Shown: piece after piece, positions 51,201-59,180 of the stretch
Numbering within the stretch: the first letter of the stretch is position 1
Layout of the letters: every line of letters begins with the position of its first letter
Source of the DNA: Aphidius gifuensis
Taxonomy: Eukaryota > Arthropoda > Insecta > Hymenoptera > Braconidae
Length of the DNA stretch: 64,000 nt
Reading direction: 5' to 3'
Assembly: GCF_014905175.1 (NCBI RefSeq)
Contig: NC_057791.1
Location: 18,108,177-18,172,176, forward strand
Notes under the pieces: model-generated
The model's input: only the letters and a program-made list of their open reading frames with translations
Told to the model about the DNA's origin: nothing
Databases searched by the model: none
Position numbers and translations under genes: made by a program

Positions 51201-53600
51201 CTAGCTATATCAATACAATAATTATTGAATAATAATTTATTTTTTGATATAAATAATTGAAAAATAATAATTAAAGGTAAATAAATAAACAATATTAAAA
51301 TGTAAAAACAAAAACATAATTTTTTTTTATGATTAAATCGTAATACGATGATTGCCTCCTGCTTAACATCAATTGTCATGAATTAAATAATGTATATTAT
51401 TTAAACAATTTATGTTGATTGCTTGTATTTGTGGGTTATAAAATTTTTTTTTATGATGAGTTGCAAAATATGCCAAATATAAATGATGATTTATACTACC
51501 ATTGACACACATGTATTATTTATTTTTCTATCTTTTCAAAATAAACTTTAGAAAATTTAAATAATAAAAATTTATGTGTATATTTATTGAGTAAATATTT
51601 TGTAAATTGAAAAATGAAAAAAATTATGTATATTTAATATATACAATGCATTGCTGTGTTGATAAGATAAAATATTTGATCAGAAGAATTTAACTTTGAA
51701 AAATAAAAAAATTGAAGAATAAGTAAATTGAAAAATAAATAAAAAAATAAAAAATTATATTTGTATTGTTAGGAATATTAACTTTTAAATAATTCAATTT
51801 TTTATCAATCATCTACAATACACAGGAAAAGACAAAAATGAATGAGAAAATAAAAAAAGATTGAGTTAAAAAATTCAAAGTTAAATAGGGGACTCGTAGA
51901 GTGATATTTATGTATAGATGAGATAAAAAAAAAAACCACTCAGTTTACGATACACATTCAGTACAATTTAACATACCATTTCCCAATTTCAAGTGTATAC
52001 ATATATTTTTTTTTTCAAATCGTTATATCCCTCTGAGGAATTTCGAAAAAAGAAAAATTTGTGAAATAAGAGTATTTCTGTAGAAAAAAAAAAGAATATA
52101 GAAAAAAAAAATTATGGTTAAATAAATTAGCCAATTTTTTGTAATAATTTTTTGTATAAAATTAATCAATTAATGTTCACATAAATTACTTTTCACATGT
52201 GTGTAAATTGTTTACAATTAAAAAAAAAAATTACACTTGTTTTATGATATAACTTAACGTTTATATTAACGTCATAAATTTTATGTACAATATTTGTTGG
52301 GTCAATGAAGAAAAATAAATAATATATGTGTTAAATAATATATTGTGTTCAAGTACATGAGATGTACAAGATCACGCCTTTATTAAATTAGCATATTATA
52401 CTAGTCTCACTCGAAATGCTAATTCAATGGACTGAACTATGAATATTCATTAATCCATTATTTTGTGATGAATATTACTTATCAATTTTTTTTTTTTTTC
52501 ATAGCTTTTTTTGCTTTGTTTTTTGCAGTCGAGGGCCATGTGTACTTGATAATAATACGAATTGTCATTACATTGGAATTTTTCAAAGATAAAAAATTGA
52601 TGACATGAATATATAATTTAAAAATAAAAAAAAAATTTCATTAAATTTGGGGTAATTAAATTCAAATTTTTTATTAAATCCACGGCTTTTTTTTTGTTTA
52701 GAAATATTAGTTTTTCATAGAAAAAAAAATCCATAAAAGTGTACAACTAATGTACAATGGTGGGGCATAGTTTTTTTTTTTTTTATAATTTCCTGGAAAT
52801 AATATGTATAATAAAAAAATAAATAAGTGTGATTATAGGTCGATCAATAGAAACGAAAGACAAAAAAAAAGTTGAGTATATAAAAGTTTTTTTTATCGCT
52901 GGAGGTGTCTTGAGTCGTTCGAATTTTTAAATATAAAAATAGATGAATGATAAATTTATTATTATTTCATTTGTGAAATCTCTACTTTGTTTAATTTTAT
53001 TTATTTTTTTATCATCTGAATACATAAAAGTCTCACAAATTTTTTGACATTTACTTGACTTGTTTATTTATTTTTTTTTTTTTCTATTATTGTAAAATTA
53101 AAATAGTAAAAATTCCATTAAAAATTAATTTTAAATATTTTTTCTTTCTCACTAGTAAAAAATAAATATAACTAAAAATAAGTTAATTTATTATGCAAAT
53201 TTATTTTATATATATTTTTTTTTATTATTTTTATTCTGATTTTTCAATCTATTTTTTTATTTTTCAAGGTTTTTAGAGTATATAAGAAAAAATAATATTC
53301 AAATCGAAGACAAAGATAGAAAAATAAAAGTATGAGAAAATGAGAAAATATGATGGATCAATGAGTAAACTAAGACAAATATTTTTCCAATAATAATATT
53401 TACAATTGTCTATGGTCATTGATTGAAACCAATAAATATTATTTTATGGTTACATTTCCTTTTTTATACTATAGTTGCTTGTGCTCATTTTATTATTATT
53501 AATTATAGAATATGATCAACAGTTTACGAGAATCTTGAAGGTATTCATGATATAATTTTTTTTAATTCTCTTAATTGCTTACCTCTGTTTGAAACTCCAT
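9209..53600 (-). CDS. Dh31-R: Class B GPCR, calcitonin/DH31 receptor-like
   Basis: Twelve coding exons join in frame on the minus strand: 53600-53583, 50447-50324, 26192-26082, 15282-15176, 13815-13724, 13472-13349, 13264-13038, 11347-11177, 10715-10592, 10012-9971, 9692-9609 and 9256-9209 (423 aa). The extracellular hormone-binding domain has the conserved cysteines and the FDGWSCWPNT and APCPSF motifs (residues about 35-116). Seven hydrophobic helices follow: TM1 in exon 5, TM2 in exon 6, TM3-TM4 in exon 7 (NYAWMLCEGFYLH), TM5 in exon 8 after CWIDES, TM6 in exon 9 (LLLVPLLGLHYLVIPFRPP) and TM7 across exons 9-10. The intracellular tail includes QFKRKW. VIPFRPP and the hormone-domain sequence favour the insect DH31 (calcitonin-like diuretic hormone) receptor, which usually signals through Gs and cAMP; the related hector receptor is the alternative. 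No obvious signal peptide is encoded by the first exon. Confidence 0.87.
9609..13815 (-). other. Seven-transmembrane exon block of the receptor
   Basis: Exons 13815-13724, 13472-13349, 13264-13038, 11347-11177, 10715-10592, 10012-9971 and 9692-9609 carry TM1 to the proximal tail. The exon at 10012-9971 is exactly 42 nt and encodes the 14 residues GFCVAMLFCFCNGE at the end of TM7. It matches the 42-nt TM7 exon known across vertebrate secretin-family receptors, which is skipped in some calcitonin and CRF receptor isoforms. Introns are mostly a few hundred bases; the one at 11348-13037 holds a minisatellite. Confidence 0.85.
12046..12815. repeat. Minisatellite, about 160-bp unit, roughly five copies
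   Basis: The core (TTCACACAT.AAAAACACATAATTCGC) starts near 12199, 12351, 12513 and 12674, giving periods of 152, 162 and 161 bases. A degenerate first copy begins near 12046. Each unit continues through a shared segment containing CCAATTGCAT, GATCCGATGATTATT and GTTGTGCTAGCTTAATAT. Copies 3 and 4 are almost identical, and copy 1 is the most diverged, which suggests recent local expansion. It lies in a receptor intron. Confidence 0.85.
13816..15175. other. Receptor intron 4, no gene seen
   Basis: About 1.36 kb of mostly poly-A/T sequence between the second hormone-domain exon and TM1. A less AT-rich patch (about 14740-14900) contains GGCCGGAAATTCTCAGG and could be a conserved intronic element. 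No coding or RNA gene is supported. Confidence 0.35.
15176..15282 (-). other. Receptor exon 4, second half of the hormone-binding domain
   Basis: 107-nt exon encoding residues 85-120. It starts with the end of a split Arg codon and carries FCEADGTWFKHP and a WSNYTTC motif, the typical end of the secretin-family extracellular domain just before TM1. The donor is taken as GGT|GTAAGT; an alternative GT two bases upstream would break the frame to exon 5. Confidence 0.85.
15283..22360. other. Receptor intron 3, part upstream of the nested esterase
   Basis: About 7 kb with no supported gene. It is dominated by homopolymer runs (for example 16380-16400, 16443-16460, 21730-21795). Less AT-rich patches that stand out are about 15590-15720, 16130-16200 and 18250-18500; the last includes AACCACTGTGGTGAGC, which holds a RUNX-type core. 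The region just before 22361 should contain the esterase promoter and 5' UTR. Small open frames here look like chance. Confidence 0.35.
22361..24536 (+). CDS. Carboxylesterase (COesterase family, type-B)
   Basis: Eight exons join in frame: 22361-22495, 22559-22847, 22917-23102, 23185-23387, 23475-23631, 23786-24103, 24169-24313 and 24377-24536, giving 530 aa. The fold is the alpha/beta hydrolase carboxylesterase: FRGVPYAKPPVG near residue 30, the SDDCLYLN block near 79, oxyanion-hole HGGAF from residue 105, the nucleophile elbow GESAGG with Ser187, a probable catalytic Glu317 in GYLSEEG, and catalytic His433 in GVCHGEDL. All three triad residues are present, so it should be active. There is no signal peptide, which points to an intracellular alpha-esterase-type enzyme rather than a secreted venom or juvenile-hormone esterase. 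The last intron uses a GC donor (GG|GCAAGT, intron 24314-24376). The gene sits inside a receptor intron on the opposite strand. The substrate is unknown; xenobiotic or lipid-ester hydrolysis is the family expectation. Confidence 0.93.
24711..24846. other. Less AT-rich patch with short inverted and direct repeats
   Basis: ACCGT occurs near 24730 and 24751, and CGGAGAAAT (about 24759) is inverted as ATTTCTCCG (about 24794), followed by GGTAACGG and TTACGGTGA. The patch lies directly after the esterase 3' end. It may be a worn mobile-element fragment; there is no coding support. Confidence 0.25.
25230..25310. repeat. 81-nt near-perfect palindrome (40-bp arms)
   Basis: Bases 25230-25269 are the exact reverse complement of 25271-25310, with a single-base centre at 25270. 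This is far longer than chance palindromes in AT-rich DNA. A second, outer inverted repeat flanks it: 25131-25151 pairs with 25301-25321 and overlaps the right arm. The arrangement resembles a fold-back or miniature element. Confidence 0.85.
25549..25680 (+). other. Unexplained coding-looking island
   Basis: A stretch of ordinary base composition inside poly-AT intron sequence. One plus-strand frame is open from about 25549 and reads VIVAALKSDDAIVFERALTV, continuing KWFFDRSNRHITN before running into AT-rich sequence. It has no start codon of its own and no clear splice partner. It could be a transposon fragment, a conserved non-coding element or a small RNA gene. I do not recognise it. Confidence 0.25.
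26082..26192 (-). other. Receptor exon 3, first half of the hormone-binding domain
   Basis: 111-nt exon encoding residues 48-85, starting GLYCRSTFDGWSCWPNT and including APCPSFITGFDES. These are the diagnostic cysteine/tryptophan motifs of the secretin-family hormone-receptor domain. It is isolated by huge introns on both sides (24.1 kb upstream, 10.8 kb downstream), which is why it is easy to miss. Confidence 0.9.
26193..29346. other. Receptor intron 2, part upstream of the UGT cluster
   Basis: About 3.1 kb with no confirmed gene. A less AT-rich patch at about 26355-26545 contains a 44-codon open frame (26359-26493, +) that matches nothing I recognise. Another patch (about 27640-27720, 27840-28000) is of ordinary composition. 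The end nearest 29347 should carry the promoter of the first UGT. Confidence 0.35.
29347..31455 (+). CDS. UDP-glycosyltransferase 1 of the cluster (divergent)
   Basis: UGTs transfer a sugar from a UDP-sugar to small lipophilic molecules in the ER lumen. Five exons: 29347-29760, 30022-30441, 30526-30757, 30848-31073 and 31173-31455 (524 aa). The ATG at 29347 gives a clean signal peptide (residues 1 to about 22); an in-frame ATG at 29248 would add a charged stretch. The acceptor-side His is in KSHF. The sugar-binding signature begins FITHGGLLSVQEA near residue 363. Three conserved positions differ from its neighbours: the usual FTFGSM at the start of exon 3 is VNLGEDV, the donor-contacting DQ is DH, and the WWQ motif before the C-terminal membrane helix is LFQ. 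The end SKKLL fits a KKXX ER-retrieval signal. The frame is open throughout, so it is expressed or recently was, but its donor-sugar binding may be altered. Confidence 0.9.
31456..32444. promoter_or_regulatory. Intergenic region upstream of UGT 2, with paired E-boxes
   Basis: About 1 kb. Two identical AACACGTGA motifs (CACGTG at 31810-31815 and 31842-31847) lie 32 bases apart. They are followed by further CACGT/CGTGAT-type strings to about 32080 and GATCACCTGTTGC near 32073. CACGTG is the core bound by bHLH and bHLH-PAS factors. A regulatory role is inferred; short CACGTG sites also occur by chance. Confidence 0.35.
32445..34515 (+). CDS. UDP-glycosyltransferase 2 of the cluster
   Basis: Five exons: 32445-32864, 33105-33524, 33607-33838, 33926-34151 and 34224-34515 (529 aa). 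It has a signal peptide (ending near ICVG), then GYRILGIFPINVKSH with the acceptor-site His. The start of the C-terminal domain has FTFGSM, and the signature reads FITHGGLMGSQEA, continuing VPMIGIPLFAEQFAN. The usual DQ that contacts the UDP-sugar is EQ here. The C-terminus has DYSWWQLQLLDVY before a membrane helix, then a cytosolic lysine-rich tail ending KKIK (KKXX-type ER retrieval). Exon lengths and phases are the same as in the following genes; it is closest in sequence to copies 3 and 4. Two E-box-like motifs lie about 600 bases upstream. Confidence 0.95.
34516..35491. other. Intergenic spacer between UGT 2 and UGT 3
   Basis: About 1 kb of AT-rich DNA with poly-A/T runs. A TATA-like string (TATAAAAAC at about 35459) lies only 33 bases before the UGT 3 start codon, which would imply a very short leader if used; another promoter further up is equally possible. 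No gene is seen. Confidence 0.35.
35492..37468 (+). CDS. UDP-glycosyltransferase 3 of the cluster
   Basis: Five exons: 35492-35908, 35988-36413, 36575-36806, 36869-37094 and 37180-37468 (529 aa). The hydrophobic signal peptide ends near EINC. N-terminal domain: SRILGIFPFNAKSH, then RRGHQVDVVSSFPLKKP. C-terminal domain: FTFGSMITIESF, the intact signature FITHGGLMGSQEA with FADQFIN carrying the DQ pair, and LDLFWWQIALLDVY before the final membrane helix. The tail ends KKIN, a KKXX-type ER-retrieval signal. No frame breaks or missing core residues were seen, so it should be functional. It is very similar to UGT 2 and UGT 4 in both halves. Confidence 0.96.
37469..39025. other. Intergenic spacer between UGT 3 and UGT 4
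   Basis: 1.56 kb, the longest spacer inside the array. No gene remnant is recognised. A CACGTG motif is at 38321-38326, a trinucleotide AAT run is near 38410-38430, and a GTCGAT-rich patch is near 38440-38475. The rest is poly-A/T. Confidence 0.35.
39026..40908 (+). CDS. UDP-glycosyltransferase 4 of the cluster
   Basis: Five exons: 39026-39445, 39518-39940, 40010-40241, 40308-40533 and 40617-40908 (530 aa). The start at 39026 is chosen over an in-frame ATG at 38960 because it gives the same exon-1 length (420 nt) as UGT 2 and a standard signal peptide. The last exon has no internal early ATG but is open in the joined frame. Motifs: SARILGIFPLNSRSH, FTFGSMINIETF, and the signature FITHGGLMSTQEA with IADQFLN; the DQ pair is intact. 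The C-terminal helix follows YWWQVQLLDVY, and the tail ends KKTK (KKXX-type). Exon 2 ends DDPQQKLPI, unlike the acidic endings in copies 2 and 3. It looks functional. Confidence 0.95.
40909..41749. other. Intergenic spacer between UGT 4 and UGT 5
   Basis: About 840 bases, AT-rich with no gene remnant seen. A TATA-like string (AGTATAAAATG near 41667) lies about 80 bases before the UGT 5 start and is the best promoter candidate. Confidence 0.35.
41750..43591 (+). CDS. UDP-glycosyltransferase 5 of the cluster
   Basis: Five exons: 41750-42160, 42229-42651, 42725-42956, 43014-43239 and 43321-43591 (520 aa). The signal peptide ends near PIDS. It is more diverged in the acceptor-binding half than copies 2-4: SYRILAIFPFQSRSH, then a distinct loop around KWDVSFATNLGDD and the start of exon 2 reading SFGANCFIGLGYVLK. 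The C-terminal half keeps FTLGSMVNIETF, FITHGGLMSSQEA and FGDQQAN with the DQ pair, and YWWQVALLDVY before the membrane helix. The tail is short and ends KYKKT, which fits the KXKXX form of the ER-retrieval signal. The conserved donor half with a diverged acceptor half suggests a changed substrate. Confidence 0.95.
43592..44206. promoter_or_regulatory. Spacer and probable promoter of UGT 6
   Basis: 615 bases. A good TATA box (GGTATAAAAG, TATAAAAG at 44010-44017) lies about 190 bases before the ATG. It is followed about 100 bases downstream by CAGTCAGCATTCAGCACAG, which has initiator-like features. This is the clearest core promoter in the array. Confidence 0.45.
44207..46133 (+). CDS. UDP-glycosyltransferase 6 of the cluster
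   Basis: Five exons: 44207-44629, 44715-45131, 45214-45445, 45550-45775 and 45842-46133 (529 aa; an in-frame ATG at 44231 would give 521 aa). The signal peptide ends near INTSTA. The N-terminal half is the most divergent of the functional set (LNILGVFPVAGKSH, GEEILKTLASKGHKVDVISH), while the C-terminal half has FGSMVQIETL, FVTHGGLMGTQES and FGDQHAN with the DQ pair. Note ES instead of EA in the signature. LTWWQFYLLDVY precedes the membrane helix, and the tail ends KKNK (KKXX-type). The two downstream pseudogenes share its peculiarities (GEE, KLT/KLS), so this subfamily has duplicated at least twice to the right. Confidence 0.95.
46372..47935 (+). pseudogene. Decayed UGT copy 7
   Basis: Pieces of all five UGT exons occur in order. 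Exon 1 remnant about 46372-46530 (GALKILGIFSLPVKS, then MGEELMKAL, then a frameshift) with a separate end ahead of a retained GT donor at 46709. Exon 2 remnant about 46841-47175, with a stop after STMQD, a large internal deletion, SSMQELYNDVSL and another stop. Exon 3 scraps about 47308-47535. Exon 4 remnant about 47597-47718 (FITHEGLMDSLES, IAWGVPLVGIPLFADQH) with stops. An exon 5 scrap lies near 47887 (FMDRQMSS). It has no usable start codon and several frame breaks, so it cannot encode an enzyme. Closest to UGT 6. THEG replaces THGG, consistent with relaxed selection. Confidence 0.9.
47817..47855. repeat. GC-rich hairpin within the UGT pseudogene
   Basis: GGTGGGATAGACGC (47824-47837), then GAA, then GCGTCCTACC (47841-47850). 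The inner GACGC/GCGTC stem is perfect and the outer part pairs with a small bulge. It stands out as strongly GC-rich in very AT-rich DNA and interrupts the interval between pseudogene exons 4 and 5. It may be the terminus of a mobile element; this is not proven. Confidence 0.4.
47936..48857. other. Spacer between the two UGT pseudogenes
   Basis: About 920 bases of more ordinary composition than most of the window. ATTTATTTAACAACAAAC (about 48278-48295) and GTTTGTTGTTAAATAAAT (about 48366-48383) form an 18-bp inverted pair around an 70-base core that contains CAAAACCCCCTGAA. This could mark a small mobile element. No gene is seen. Confidence 0.4.
48858..49352 (+). pseudogene. UGT relic 8 (exon 1 and exon 5 scraps)
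   Basis: Exon 1 remnant about 48858-49010 reads KLMRLFAFR, then after a 1-2 base shift RGHEIDAISPFLL, then after another shift KPIPNYSDI followed by a stop. It aligns with the RGHQVDVVS...PNYSDI segment of the intact genes. A VEIAG scrap near 49033 matches the end of exon 2. An exon 5 remnant at about 49230-49345 reads LFVNRAMSAM, then HGNHLKSPATKLSQLYYL in another frame, matching the last exon of UGT 6. Exons 3 and 4 are absent. This is older and more worn than copy 7. Confidence 0.8.
49353..50323. other. End of receptor intron 2
   Basis: About 970 bases between the last UGT relic and receptor exon 2. A less AT-rich patch with CCATCACGGTACGCGGTATG is at about 49628-49650. No gene is supported. 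Confidence 0.35.
50324..50447 (-). other. Receptor exon 2 (N-terminal extracellular segment)
   Basis: 124-nt exon encoding residues 7-48, starting MPNNLSTTVG and including EERRQECLEQL, the first hormone-domain cysteine, and an NTTVPAG end that continues into GLYC of exon 3. Because it begins with an in-frame ATG directly after the acceptor, translation could also start here. NLS and NTT are potential N-glycosylation sites. Confidence 0.85.
50448..53582. other. Receptor intron 1, no gene seen
   Basis: 3.1 kb of AT-rich intron with many homopolymer runs and an ATA/AAT microsatellite near 51066-51085. No coding or RNA gene is supported. Confidence 0.4.
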
Positions 53601-53642
53601 CGTAAGCTGATTATATCCTCGACCAGTTTAATCACAACGTGT
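53583..53642 (-). other. Receptor exon 1 (start codon and part of the 5' UTR)
   Basis: ATG at 53600-53598 encodes only MEFQTE before a GTAAGC donor at 53582. The 42 bases before the ATG lead back to a TTTACAG acceptor at 53643, so the start codon sits in an internal exon and at least one more non-coding exon should lie upstream (53.7-64 kb). Confidence 0.65.
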
Positions 53643-56600
53643 CTGTAAAAAAAGAAAGAAATATCAATAAACAAAAAAATTAAAATCAACATTATATTTT
53701 TATAATAAAAATAATAACGAAATAAATTAATGATTGAATTCATTCAAACATATAACAGTCTTTGTTAAAAATAAATTACATAAACAAATTATATAATAAT
53801 ATTATTGAAATTAAAAGAAAATAATCGTTTTTCATGTTTATTTACGGAAATTTGTGGTGCTAAATACAGTTGATAATTGTATTTAAAATTTTATCATGCA
53901 TGTATAAATGAAATTATCCAACAACCACAATTTTCAATAACAGCTCATCACTCACAGATCGAATATTTTTTAAACACAAGCAAGTTTAAGCTCTAGAATT
54001 ATTTAAAAATTTTAATAATAATATTTTTAAAACAATCATGAACTCAGCATGGTTGTTTTAATTTATTAAATGTATGTTAATAATACGAGATTTATCAGTA
54101 CAGTTATACTGACTGAATAAACAAATTTTTGTTTAAATAAACAATTATATTTTTTCGATAGACTTTTCTGTTATTTTTATTTCGATTGCTCCACATTTCA
54201 AATAATAATAAATGTATATATAAATAAATAAAAAAATTTTTTCTAAATTTAATCGTAAATATTTCAACGGTATATATAATTTGCAAGTAATTTACGAAAC
54301 TTTTTATTATACATTTTTTTGATATTAAAATGCACAAAATTAAGATAATTTAATTACTAGTGGTTGTGTTTGCTAACAGGCCATGGAATAATTAAATTTG
54401 ATTATATTAAAACCACAAAAAAAATTATTAGTTTAATCATATTTTTTTTTCAAGTAAATAATATTTTGATAAAAAAATTTTTTCTCGTGCATATACTACG
54501 GAAGAAATTTGCAATAATAAAAATAAATATGCTAAAACATGTATTGCAATAAATTGGATTTTTTAATTAAATTTAAATGAAAAAATATTGTAACATCATT
54601 TTTGCAATGTTGTTTTTGTGTAACAAACATTTTTTTTATTAACGTAATTTTTTTTTTTTTTCTTTCTCATCAGTGGCACTTTTTTTGAAAAAAAAAAAAA
54701 ACCAAATGTTGATCGTAAAGTTTTTCAATTGGGCCATTCAGGCAACTGACAACTACGAAATAAATCTTTAATTTTGGTAACTTACAAATAGATCCTGGAG
54801 TATTGCCAAAATAATATATTTGCAATTTGAATGTCATTTAGTGAACGGAAGTGATTGTAATCATTAAAAAAATATATGTCATTTAAACAAATGATTTTTT
54901 CAAGATTTGTAAATACAATATAAATATAACAAAATGACAAAAAAAAAACATTTAAAAAATAAAGAAAAAACACGAAAAATGGAATATCATAATAAAAGTT
55001 TTTTTTTTTTTTATTTATTTTTATCTTTATACTTTCATTTTTTCTTTTTTCTTTTTTCATTTCCGTCGCCGTCAACCTACATCCATCATACCCAGATTTT
55101 TTGCACTCTAGCAATTTAATGGAACCAAATTTTTTTTCGTTTATATGACTCCTCCTCATAACAAAAAATGGAAAAAAAAAAAAAAATAAACTGAATTTCA
55201 ACGCTTTGGAAAATTCAAAAGAAATATAGTTTTTTAAAAAAAATAAATTTTATTCATAGCTGCTGGTAAAAAAAATATGAACATGGTGCAATAAGCAATT
55301 ATTTTTTGTTGAATATCGTTGGTTTAGATTTTTATAAAAAATTGTAAAAACAAATTCAATATGTCGATTGATAAAAATAATTGGCGATAAAACCATAGGA
55401 CTTTACACATCACGAAATAAAAAAATAATAATAAAGACTATTAAAAAACTATTTTAAAAAAATATATATAAAACGAGTTAAAAAAATATTTTTAAATGTT
55501 TTCTTTTGTATTTAATCGAGTGTAATGAGGCTACTGTAAATTTGAATAATTCAGAATAAAAAAAACGACAATATCCATCAAATCGACAATTTAAAATTTC
55601 ATCATAGAAAAATTAATATAATTTTTTTATTTAAATAAATTTAAAATAATAATATTAAATAGAATAAAAAATGTGTATGTGGTTGAGTGTGTTATCATCG
55701 TTCAATGCCAGTATAAAATAAAAGTAAAAAAAAAAAAATACAAAGCTCCATAAATCACTCGTAGAGAATGAATAGGGACGATAGTAGACGAAAACAAAAA
55801 AAAAAAAAAATTATAAATAATTAAATACCATGAATGCATGAATTTCTACGATTTTTGACAGTTTGGAAATTTGATATGACATAGTGGTTTTAAAAAAAAA
55901 TAAACTTCCCGATAGAATAAAAGAGAGGAAAAAAAAAAATGGGTGGAAATATATTGATATCGTAAAACGTAACGTTAACGTACCGAATCGTGATTCAACT
56001 TGAAACGCGACATGTCGAAGGCGTGGTAGTTATAAAAAATAAAAATAAAAAAGATCATTAATTTGTGGGAAGTTCTTGACCTTGTCTCTACATAAGTAAA
56101 ACCATTATTTTCTTTTTTTTTATTCAATTAATTCTGTGTGGAAAATTGTATAGATAAGAAATAAAATACAAAAAAAAATTCATGAAAATAAAATGATATA
56201 AAAAATATATTTAATTATTTTATTGCTAAATTATGATAAAATATTTTTATTAATATTATTTTATCTTTTCTGTTGATTTTAAAAAAATAATAAGATTTTT
56301 TTTTTTTCAAAGCTTATATACGAGTGGAATAAAATGAAAAAAATACTAGTGATAAATAAGCTACTCGTGGATTACATAAAAATGCCATATTTTTTTTTCT
56401 ATTTATTTTTATTTATTTAATCAAAGTAGCTAGACACAATGCAGCTTTCATTATATTTTATAATATTTCTAGTATGTCTGAGACATTTGGAGCTCAAGTA
56501 TAAAATTGAAAAAATATGTTTGAACTGCTCCAGAAATGATTACCACAAGTCGAAAAAAAAAAAAATAAAATAAAGAGTTATATATATAATTCTTACTTTA

Positions 56601-59029
56601 ACTTCAACTTCACGTACCACAAAATTTAAAAGGGTGTTTCCCAAGGGTTTAGCCAAGTTATGTTGACCGTAACTCGTCGGTTAAATTGTGAGAGTAAGAG
56701 AGACTTTGCTTCTATTCGCATTTTAGTGAGCAACTTATTTTATCCTAGAAAAGCTAGATTCATTTTGTCTGAATGAACGAAAATCACAAACCACTTTTGC
56801 CAGAAAATTAAACAAATGATTAATTAAAATCTAGCATAAGATAATAAAGATTCACATAAATTTTTAAAAAATAGTACAATTTATAAAAGAGAGTTAATTT
56901 TAAATGAAATTAAAAAGCATACATCTTCTATGTTTTGTAATTTTATATTTTTTTCTTGTTAAAAAAATTATCATATAGAAAAAAAAAAGAAAAATTTTAA
57001 ATAGAAAAAAAAATTAGAATTTAAAGATAATGGTGATGTAAAATTGGATCGATTATATTCTTGATGGAAAAAATTGAATTTAATAGACACATTCAGGTAT
57101 TGGAGCAACTGAACATTTTATAATAAGAAAAAAAAATTAGATTGTCTCTGGTCATGCTTGAGATCGATGTTCGGGTTATGACGCTATGAGAAATAAATGT
57201 CGTTGCACCCAATTTGCTCTATTATTTGGTAAACCGTCTTTGGTATTTTTTTATTATGTTTTTTTTTCGAAATTTAATACTCGTAATTGAATTGAAAAAA
57301 AATATATAATATTACCAATAAAAATGACTTTTATTGTAATGGAAAATTTTATTATTATATTTTTACTTTTGAAATATATTTTATTATTATTTGTAAATCG
57401 AATTTCAATTTTTAAAAAATTGTAAATATAAATAATATTGACTAAAAAATATATTTAAAAAAACTCGTGTTCTTAATTTGAAAAATCAAAGTTCAAAAAA
57501 AAAAAAAAATTCGCAAATATTTTTGTTTACTTGAACGAGTAAAAAAAAAAAAACTTGAAAGATGTGATGAAATAGAATAATTCGACTGACTTTGGTTACT
57601 CGAAAAATATACAAAAAATAAAATTAAAAAAAAAAAAAAACTCAACACTCATATTTAGATAGTATTTCACGTATGTAAAAAATTTTTAAAAATCCGGAAA
57701 CTTGAGAATACCGGAAGCTAAGTTGCTCTTGACACAGAAAAGTCAAACGAGCACGCATTATGTTCAAAAAATATTTTATATCTTCATAAAAACATTTTCA
57801 ACAGCTTAACAATTTTTATTTTTTTATAAATCTTTTTTCTCTGATACTAAATATAATTTTTTTTTTTTTTTAAAATGTTTTTAAAAAAAGTTTAAGTATA
57901 TATTTTAGTAAGTGAATTTATCAGTTTATTACACCGGAAATATCATCAATTTTCTATTCGAACAATTAATTCAATTTACTTAAAAATAATAGTTGAAATA
58001 TTACAAAGAAAATATATTTAAAAAATACATTATTCATTAACAATAATTATAAAAGAAATATATACAATAGAAATGGAAATTTAAAATTATTTCTTTGTAT
58101 TTATAAATAACATAAATTATGAAACAAATAATTTAAAAAAAATAAAATTATAAAACACTTGTAGTGAAGAATTTTTAGTTTTTTATTTTTAAATATGCAA
58201 ATTAAATATAATAAATAAATTGAATGAATAAAAAATTTAATTTTCGTGTTGCTATTATAATTTACAATATTGCAATACATGTAAGCAAAGTTGTAAGAAC
58301 TAATGTAATTTGAAAATTTACATATTCGTGCAGCAGCACGTTTTGCAACTAATACAAATGTCTCTGGAACATTTAGCATTACCAAAATCCCATGTATGAT
58401 ATTTATTGTTATTTCGCATATAAATGCAACTGTTTGAATGTTGTTTATTTTCCCCAAACTTTTGGCTTATGTATCTACAAGTTTTTTTAAAAAATAAATT
58501 AAACAGTTAAAATTTATTTGCTCCACATGAAATTTTTTGTCTAATTTTATATTTTTTTCATCTTTCTTTTAATAATTATTAAAAAAATGTATTAAAAATT
58601 TTTTACATGAAATAAATTTTCATAATATTTCATGTTATAATTTTTAAATTTAATTTTTATAAATTAATATTTCTATTTAACTTACTACGTTGATAAATGC
58701 TGGTAGAAAAAAATATTGTGTCACTTTTTTTTTTTTTTTTTCTTCATTAGATCTTTGCTTCGAAATATTTAAAAATAATTTATTTTTATATTTATTATTA
58801 AAGTATAATTTGATGAATATTATAATTTATTTTTTTTCACAATTTTTAACTGATAATATTTGAAAATTATAAAACACTGTAAATTTAAAAAAGAAAATAA
58901 TAACAAATCATAATTCAAGTAAATGAAAATTCTAAAAATATAATAGTATTTTATTTTGATATAATTTGTAAAATATTTTTTTTTGAATTTATAGATACAT
59001 TTTTTGGTAAATATAAGAACCGTTAAATA

Positions 59030-59180
59030 ATGCTTTGGGATGATGCACGCGGACAACTGATCATTCAGAATGACGATCACACGAAGCATGCTTTTTTTTA
59101 CAGTCGTTTGACATGCGCTGACGCATTTTAACTCGCGGCTAAAGAAAAAATTCGCGCAAGCGTTCAAATATACCATCGTA
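59030..59180. other. GC-richer island in the right flank
   Basis: Contains CACGCGGACAACTGATCA, CGATCACACGAAGCATGC and AACTCGCGGC in a region otherwise nearly pure A/T. A minus-strand open frame crosses it but has no family resemblance. A promoter, enhancer or non-coding exon of the receptor is the likeliest explanation, unproven. Confidence 0.25.

Noticed and set aside
54782..55201. 139-codon minus-strand open frame in the right flank
   Set aside because: Composition is low complexity (Lys/Phe/Asn/Ile runs from poly-A/T) and no domain is visible.
58101..58457. 118-codon minus-strand open frame
   Set aside because: Starts with a plausible mixed stretch but becomes AT-driven low complexity; no recognised motif or gene context.
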